Assembly: GCA_026874595.1 (NCBI GenBank)
Contig: CM049314.1
Coordinates: 55,969,812-56,033,811 of the forward strand
DNA from: Sipunculus nudus
Taxonomy: Eukaryota > Annelida > Sipuncula > Golfingiida > Sipunculidae
Length of the DNA stretch: 64,000 bases
Reading direction: 5' to 3'
Shown here: piece after piece, positions 57,653 to 64,000 of the stretch
How the letters are laid out: each line of letters begins with the position of its first letter
How positions within the stretch are numbered: position 1 is the stretch's first letter
Notes under the pieces: generated by a model
Databases searched by the model: none
What the model saw: only the letters and a program-made list of their open reading frames with translations
Told to the model about the DNA's origin: nothing
Program-made: the position numbers and the translations under genes

Positions 57653-59885
57653 TGCTATATCTCAGATATGGGTTACCCTAACCCTTCGGGCATGAAATAC
57701 TCCAGTAAGTGTTTGTTACTATTAATATATGCTATATCTAGGATACGGGTTACCAAACCCCTTCGGTATGAATACTCCAGTAAGTGTTTGTCATTATTAA
57801 TATATGCTATATCTAGGATCAGGGTTACCCTAACCCTTCATGCTTTAAATACTCCAGTGGGTGTTTGTCACTATTAATATATGCTTTATCCGGGATATGG
57901 GTACCCTAACCCGTCGGGCATAAAATTTTCCAGTAAGTGATTGTCACTTATAATATATGCAATATCCGGAAAACGGGTTACCCTGACCCTTTGGGCATGA
58001 CATACAACTTTGTGTTTGTCACTATTAATATATGCTCTATCCAGGATAAGGGTTCCCTAACCCTTCGGGCATGAAAAACTCCAGTAAGTGATTGTCACTT
58101 ATAATATATGCCATATCTGGAGAACGGGTTACCCTAATCCTTCGGGCATGACATACTCCTTTAAGTGTTTGTCACTATTAATATATGCTATATCCGGGAA
58201 ACGGGTTAACCTAACCCTTCAGCTATGAAATACTCCAGAAAGTGTATGTCACTATTAATGTATGCTATAACTAAATACGGGTTACCCTCACCCTTCAGGC
58301 ATAAAAAACCCCCGTAAGTGTTTGTCACTATTAATATATGCTATATCCTGGAAACGGGTTGCCCTAAAACTTCGGGTATGAAATACTCCAGTCAGTGTAT
58401 GTCACTATTATTGTATGCTAGATCTCAGATACAGGTGACCCGAACCCTTCGGGCATGAAATACTCCAGTAAGTGATTGTTACTATTAATATATGCTATAT
58501 CCGGGAAACGGGTTACCCTGATCTTTCCGGCATGACATACCCCTTTAAATGTTTGTCACTATTAATATATGCTATATCCGGAGAACGGGTTACCCTAATC
58601 CTTCGAGCATGATATTCACCAGTAAGTGTTTGTCACTTATAATATGCTATACCCAAAATACGGGTTACCCTAACCCTTCGGGCATGACACACCCCTTTAA
58701 GTGTTTGTCACTATAAATATATGGTATATCCAGGATACGGGTTAGGTTTATCCTCCGGGAATGAAATATTCCAGTAAATGTTTGTCCCTATTAATATATG
58801 CTATATCCGGGATACGGGTTACCCTAACCCTTCAGGCATGATTTACCTCTATAAGTGTTTGTTGCTATTAATATATGCTATATCCAGGATACGGGACACT
58901 ATCCCTTCAGATATGAAATACTCCAGTCAGTGTTTGTTACTATTAATATGTACTATATCCAGGATACAGGTTACCTTAACCGTTTTGGCATGAAAGACTC
59001 CACTAAGTGTGTGTCACTATAAATTTATGCTTTGTCCGAAGATGGGTTACCCTAACCCTTTGGATATGATGGAAATACTCCAGTAAGTGCTTGTCAATAT
59101 ATGTTCTTTGCCATAACCCCTTGGCCATAAAATAAGCCAGGAAGTGTTTCTCACTATTAATATATGCTATATCTGGGATACGGGTTACCCTAACCCTACG
59201 GGCATGAAATACTCCAGTAGGTGTTTCTCACTATTAATATATGCTATATCCCAGATACAGTTTACTCTAACCCTTCGGGTATGAAATACTCCAGTCTGTG
59301 TTTGTTATTATTAATATGTACTATATCTGAAGACTGGTTACTCTAACCCTTTGGATATGATGGAAATAATCCAGTAAATGCTTGATACTATTAACTGTAC
59401 TATACCTGGGATATGGGATACCCTAACCTTTTAGGCAGGAAATTCTCCAGGTAGGGTTTGTCCTGTTAATAAATGTTATATCCGAATACGGGTAACCCTA
59501 ACCCTTCGGGCATGAAATACTGTAGTAAGTGTTAGACATAATTAGTATTTGCTGTATCTGGTATACAATTACCATAACCCATTTACATGAAAAACTTCAG
59601 TAAGCGTATGTAACTATTAATCTATGTTATATCCAGGATACAGGTTACCCTAACTCTTTAGGCATGATATACTCAAGTAAGTGCAGGTCACTTTTAATAT
59701 ATGCTTTAATCAGGATGCGGGTTACCCTAATCCTTTGGCATGAAATACTACTGTAAGTGTTGGTCACTGTTTTGAACTATTAATATATGCTAAATCCGTA
59801 TCCAGGATGTTTGTCACTATAAGTATATGCTATGTCCGAATCAGGTTACCCTAACCCTTCGGATATGAATGAAATATACCAGTGA
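57653..59885 (+). repeat. ~78-bp satellite array, copy 2
   Basis: Unit-for-unit the same as 25248-27480, with no net length change. Confidence 0.92.
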
Positions 59886-59888
59886 TTA

Positions 59889-60390
59889 ATAAAAGTTATA
59901 TTACTGGGAAAAAAATGCTTAGCTTGGACAAGTTTTTTGTTAAGTGATCATAAAATCTTTCCTGAATATCTATAAAATGCATTATCTTTGGGCGCATAAC
60001 TTTTTAAAATTGAATTATACAGATTTAATTTCTGGCATCAACAGAGGAACTATATAGAGATTATTTTTGGTAAATATTAAGAAAAACAGATGGGTGTATT
60101 TGACATTTGGCAGTCCTGAGGTGTGAAAAAAGGTTTTTAATGAAAAATTGAGGATTTTCCTAATTTTCTCAATGGAACATAGTTGCAAAGACCCAGTTTT
60201 TGGCTTGGTAGGAGATCTTGGGGACATCTATCATTTGTCAAATTTAAGATTCCTTGGACTTAGGGTTTCAAAACGTGGCACATGTACGGACAGATAGATG
60301 GACGGACGGACGGACAGACGGACGGACAGATGACGGGCAATGGAGCACGGCTATAGCTCAGATGACTTATAGTCAGCTGAGCTAAAAAAG
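59889..60390 (+). repeat. R1 dispersed repeat, duplicate of copy b
   Basis: Copy of 27485-27985 carried by the large duplication, including the (GGAC)n tract and terminal hairpin. Confidence 0.85.
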
Positions 60391-60936
60391 GAGTCAGTCT
60401 AAATTATCATTTGCACTCAACACTGGACTTGTGTGATCAATAGTGATGCCTTTAATGAGGAAAAACTGGGAATACCAATATTAAATAGAAAGCAGTCCAT
60501 GATGTGAAAATGTTCCCAAAGCAGCTAATGTCCAATATTGAGATTATGATATAAACCAATTGTAGCAAAAGATGACACTGATCAAACTGAATTTATTATG
60601 TCTCAAAACAAAAGGCAGGCACCAAAGAATGGTAATTGACAAATAGACAGGTCAATCTGGCATGAAGAAAAACTCAACAAAAACAAAATCCAGAAGATGC
60701 AATTTGATGGGAGACATTAAGGATTTAAGGTACAGTCCACAACCATACAAATAATGTAATGTCAAATTTAAGATAGATAAATATACATATCTGTAAAAAT
60801 TCTGTTGTGAGCCTTTAAATTAATCAATGTATATAGTCATTTCATAGGCACCAGACATGATTACACTCCACATAAAGAACTATAGTCATGAAGAAATAGT
60901 TCTCATGATTAGTCACAGTAGCACATGCAATTGCAC
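60391..60936. other. Non-coding, copy 2
   Basis: Duplicate of 27986-28531. No gene. Confidence 0.35.
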
Positions 60937-61179
60937 TCAATATGTTAATTGTAATTTCGATTGCACTGCACTGGGTATTTCGTCCCTCAACTTCCGTGTA
61001 AATACTGTGGTATTCTTCCCTTTGTGTTTTTTGTGGACCACCGAACCCAGACCTGCCCCTGCCACTAAACTGAAGAAAGCTTGGGCGTCTTCAGCCAGAT
61101 ACTTAGAGTTCCCATCACGTTTTACAGGCGGGATAAGTCTATGGCGACAAGCCTGTGCGGCGGTGACAGTTTCCCCAAA
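60937..61179 (-). CDS. Probable C-terminal exon of the DUF3987-like gene, copy 2
   Basis: Duplicate of 28532-28770, but with four extra nucleotides (TTTG on the minus strand) immediately after the acceptor TTACAG. Entry would then be in phase 0 (FGETVTAAQ) instead of phase 1. At most one of the two copies can splice in frame to a given upstream exon. The rest of the exon is the same as copy 1. Confidence 0.48.
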   Translation of the reverse strand, partial: FGETVTAAQACRHRLIPPVKRDGNSKYLAEDAQAFFSLVAGAGLGSVVHKKHKGKNTTVFTRKLRDEIPSAVQSKLQLTY

Positions 61180-62299
61180 CTGTAAGAGTTTTGTCACTTT
61201 GGTTGGGTACATCAGAGCACTGATGCAACCCCTATTGTAGTACTAGAAGGTTACCAAGCAGAGCTATAGGGACAAATGTGCTTCACACAGGAGCTTGACA
61301 TGCCAGATGACAAAAAATGCTCCAATACAATTTTTAACAAGTTCAAATTGATCTAATTAGATCCTTATGGGTACCATGTCAGACAAATGTAGATTCCAGA
61401 ATAAAAATGCATAGTCTAAGATGGTCAATTTAAGATAATGATAATCAGACACTGATACTGATAATCAGATACTGATATCATATAAACACTTTGTTTATAT
61501 TTAAATACCAAAAAACAAGAAAACGATAAACCATGATATCTGTATACCAACATATTGAAAAACAACAACTGAATCTTAAAATTAGATAAGTCAATTAGGT
61601 AACTCAACCCAGGTAGCTATACGTGCATTATAATTTGACTGATTGTGGTTAACTTAATTCTGCCCTATTGTCTGGTGTTATGCAGACTGTTTATAGAAAT
61701 CTTTAAGGAAAGTATATTGTGGTTTTTAATTTGAGACCATGCTGAGAAGTATATGGATCATTATTGGATCAGGGTTCACCCTTAATTTTCCAGGGGATCT
61801 CAATGCAGTGGTCCATTTGTATTGGTAGGGTAGGAATGCGAAAAATATGTATCAGAATGTCACAGAAGGTCAAACAACATGGCACTCTAACTGTCAAATG
61901 GAGGGATGACAAAGCAATACCTTGTCCAGCACTCCAGGATTTATCACCGCTAGAGCTTTAAATTGTACCCAAGTATAAGAATATCACATTCATAATTAAA
62001 TAAATTCATTGTTATCATATAGGGGAACAGTTCCAAATGAAAAACAAGCAGTATTCAGTAAGTGAAACAACTACAACCCATAATTGATCTACCCACTCAA
62101 CTGGTCACTTAGACAAAGAGATAAATGTTGGTATCTGGCCAAACACCAAACCCTGAACAACCCTGAAGAAGTGTTATGATGATTTGATAATGGGAACCCA
62201 TATATGTTAAATGGATTAAAACATGACTCAATGTTGCCATGAAAAGTCTTTATTTGAAAATGAAACTGGAACTAGCACAAAATACAGCAAGGTGGGTAC
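61180..62299. other. Intron-like sequence, copy 2
   Basis: Duplicate of 28771-29890. Nothing recognised. Confidence 0.35.
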
Positions 62300-62458
62300 T
62301 TGCATCATGTAATTTTTCAAAAGAAAACTGGTTAACAATCAGCATGGCTTGTCCTCTTCACTGAATTCTGGGTCCTCTTGAGCTTTTTGAGACATTTCCT
62401 CCTGGAGTGTGATAATGCCAGATTCCAAACACTGTTGTGCTCCGCTTTTATTGAGACC
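62300..62458 (-). pseudogene. DUF3987-like gene, exon with frameshift, copy 2
   Basis: Duplicate of 29891-30049 with the same acceptor, the same TGA after EEDKPC and the same resumption at MLIVNQFSFEKLH in the next frame. The shared lesion means it predates the duplication, unless both copies are alleles. Confidence 0.48.
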
Positions 62459-63677
62459 CTGTTGGAATTATTGATAAATACATCAGTGCAGGAAACAGGT
62501 GGTATATAGTATAAGTATAAATAAAACAAGCTGTTGTAAACATTGACAATCAGCCCACAGAGGGCGGGCACCATCATATGATACCTCAAATGTAATGATG
62601 TCCAATGTACAAGGCACTTTAAGCACAGTGTACTCCAACCACAAGCAATGAAACATCATTATGCCACAATAAAAATAACATTGGTATAAACACTCAAAAA
62701 TTTAGAAGCTGATCAGGTTTTTAATCAGATTTATAACTGCATTCCTTTAGTCATATATTGCCCTAAACCATAGTACCAAAATGACCCAATCATGAAGCAT
62801 CACAAAATGATGGCATATATTCCCACATCTATAACATTGTAGTTTCCCAGACAATTAATCCCCCTCAACAATCCCACTGTGTTCAAAATGGTGAAGCTTT
62901 ATTATACAGCACTAGGAAAACAACATATGGGTTGCCTCATACCATAAATTTTCAGTATAGTAGACAAATCTAAAATGATTTTGTTTATGACACACCTATA
63001 CAAAAGATTTTGATCTTACATGATATATACCTCATGTCGTCGATCAATAAACACTGTATATGCATAATCAGAAAAGTCACTGTTATTTCTTGACTTATAA
63101 TGACTATTAGGTGGCAATAATGAGTTGATGAAAGGATAATAACCAATGGCCACACCATTATCACATGACAGGACAATAAAAGGTCCGTTGTGTTTTATTT
63201 AGTATGCTGACCAAGTTGTTAATCTTGAAAACTGACTCAATGCCCAAAGCATCCCCAGTGAAATAACATCAATCAAGCCAAATGAAAAGATATACATGTA
63301 AATGCATAATGGGAGGAATTGTGTACACAAGTTTTAAATTATAATGTAGACAGAAGTGACTGATCGGATGGTGAGTTAGGTGAAAAGAGGAGCATTTGAA
63401 GGTAACACCACCAATGTGCAATTCATGAATTTTTTTAATACAAGTTGTTGGTCGCATATTTGTGTACCATGAAATTTGTAGGAGGTTAGTTTAATAAATG
63501 TGTGATTTATTCTCAAAAGGGCCTGTTGCACAGTCCAGGTAAACCTCATTTTAATCAGTTCAGCCCTCACACTGTTAATTACAGGCCCATGTGAAATAAT
63601 AAAAGTTATCAAATAGAACCCAAAACTTGGTGTACAGTACGATAGTTAAGGAAAAGAGAAACATTTAGACAACAAAC
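62459..63677. other. Intron of the DUF3987-like gene, copy 2
   Basis: Duplicate of 30050-31268. Confidence 0.35.
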
Positions 63678-63810
63678 CTTTTGTCCAATGAGTGCAGTCC
63701 ACAAAATTCCAGGCTCTTTCCATGCCCCACGCATACTATACAGGCATTCCCGGTTGTTAAACCAAGTCCAACAGTGAGTAGTGGCACATATATGAAAGCT
63801 GGTGGAACAC
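63678..63810 (-). pseudogene. DUF3987-like gene, core exon with frameshift, copy 2
   Basis: Duplicate of 31269-31401 carrying VPPAFIYVPLL and, in the shifted frame, AWKEPGILWTALIGQK. The 5'-side exon equivalent to 33321-33450 would lie just beyond the window end (about 65730), if the duplication continues. Confidence 0.55.
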
Positions 63811-64000
63811 CTAGGAGTGGAGAGAAAAAATGTGTCTTCAACCTATGTTATGACTATGGTACACGGTAAACATTTGGAGAAAAGCTAATCTCACTACTCA
63901 GATTTAACATAAATCTGAGGTATCCAAAGTGCAATGACAGAATCCTGAAGGCACTAGATATAATGGTAGAGCCATGGTGTGCTGAGTGACCTGATTGAAG

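Larger units (their letters stand above)
44430..64000 (+). repeat. Large direct duplication, copy 2 (runs off the window)
   Basis: Colinear with 11859-31591. Differences seen: scattered single bases, a 165-bp deletion in the left palindrome arm, microsatellite and homopolymer length changes, and a 4-nt insertion near 61176. The satellite arrays in the two copies are the same length to the base. The upstream part of the simple-repeat array and the (TA)n tract of copy 1 are absent. Confidence 0.95.

Noticed and set aside
1..64000. tRNA, rRNA or other structured RNA genes.
   Set aside because: No tRNA A/B-box plus cloverleaf and no rRNA signature was noticed by eye. A tRNAscan or Rfam scan would settle this.

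Overview
The window is animal nuclear DNA: AT-rich, intron-rich and full of repeats, with no bacterial-style gene packing. Dispersed repeats carrying GGTCAAGGTCACC motifs and tails of (GGAC)n/(CAGA)n, together with a KDZ-type transposase, suggest a marine invertebrate, most likely a bivalve mollusc. That placement is an inference. Few open reading frames are genes. The supportable coding sequence is a set of short exons, all on the minus strand, recognised by splice sites whose phases match.

Architecture. (1) A direct duplication with a period of about 32.5 kb joins 11859-31591 to 44430-64000. It is colinear, nearly identical, and still running at the window end. (2) Each copy contains a giant palindrome with arms of about 5 kb: 15034-25247 (spacer 20081-20203) and 47605-57652 (spacer 52485-52607). 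The second has lost 165 bp from one arm next to its centre. (3) A second inverted repeat (arms 41707-42319 and 43820-44433, 1.5 kb spacer) ends within a few bases of the duplication junction. This suggests fold-back template switching. (4) Each palindrome abuts an array of a ~78-bp satellite (25248-27480; 57653-59885). A short array of the same family in the opposite orientation lies at about 660-1310.

Genes. A KDZ (Kyakuja-Dileera-Zisupton) transposase gene lies on the minus strand in pieces: a CxC5-type cysteine-cluster exon (13140-14092, one internal stop), a CxC6-type exon (10267-10492), a linker exon (5074-5214) and a catalytic exon (2244-2902). The duplication breakpoint at 11859 falls in its intron, so copy 2 holds only an orphan CxC5 exon (45711-46663). 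A second minus-strand gene, resembling the DUF3987 family, is seen as exons at 33321-33450, 31269-31401, 29891-30049 and probably 28532-28770. It carries two apparent frameshifts and is partly repeated in copy 2. Weaker first-exon candidates lie at 40179-40266 (E-box, TCTCGCGA and CCAAT nearby), 41360-41570 and 38340-38542.

Order of events inferred: palindrome formation, then arm divergence of around 1%, then the 32-kb duplication, then deletion in one arm of copy 2. The arm-specific variants shared by both copies support this order. A haplotype-collapse or assembly cause for the 32-kb duplication cannot be excluded from sequence alone.
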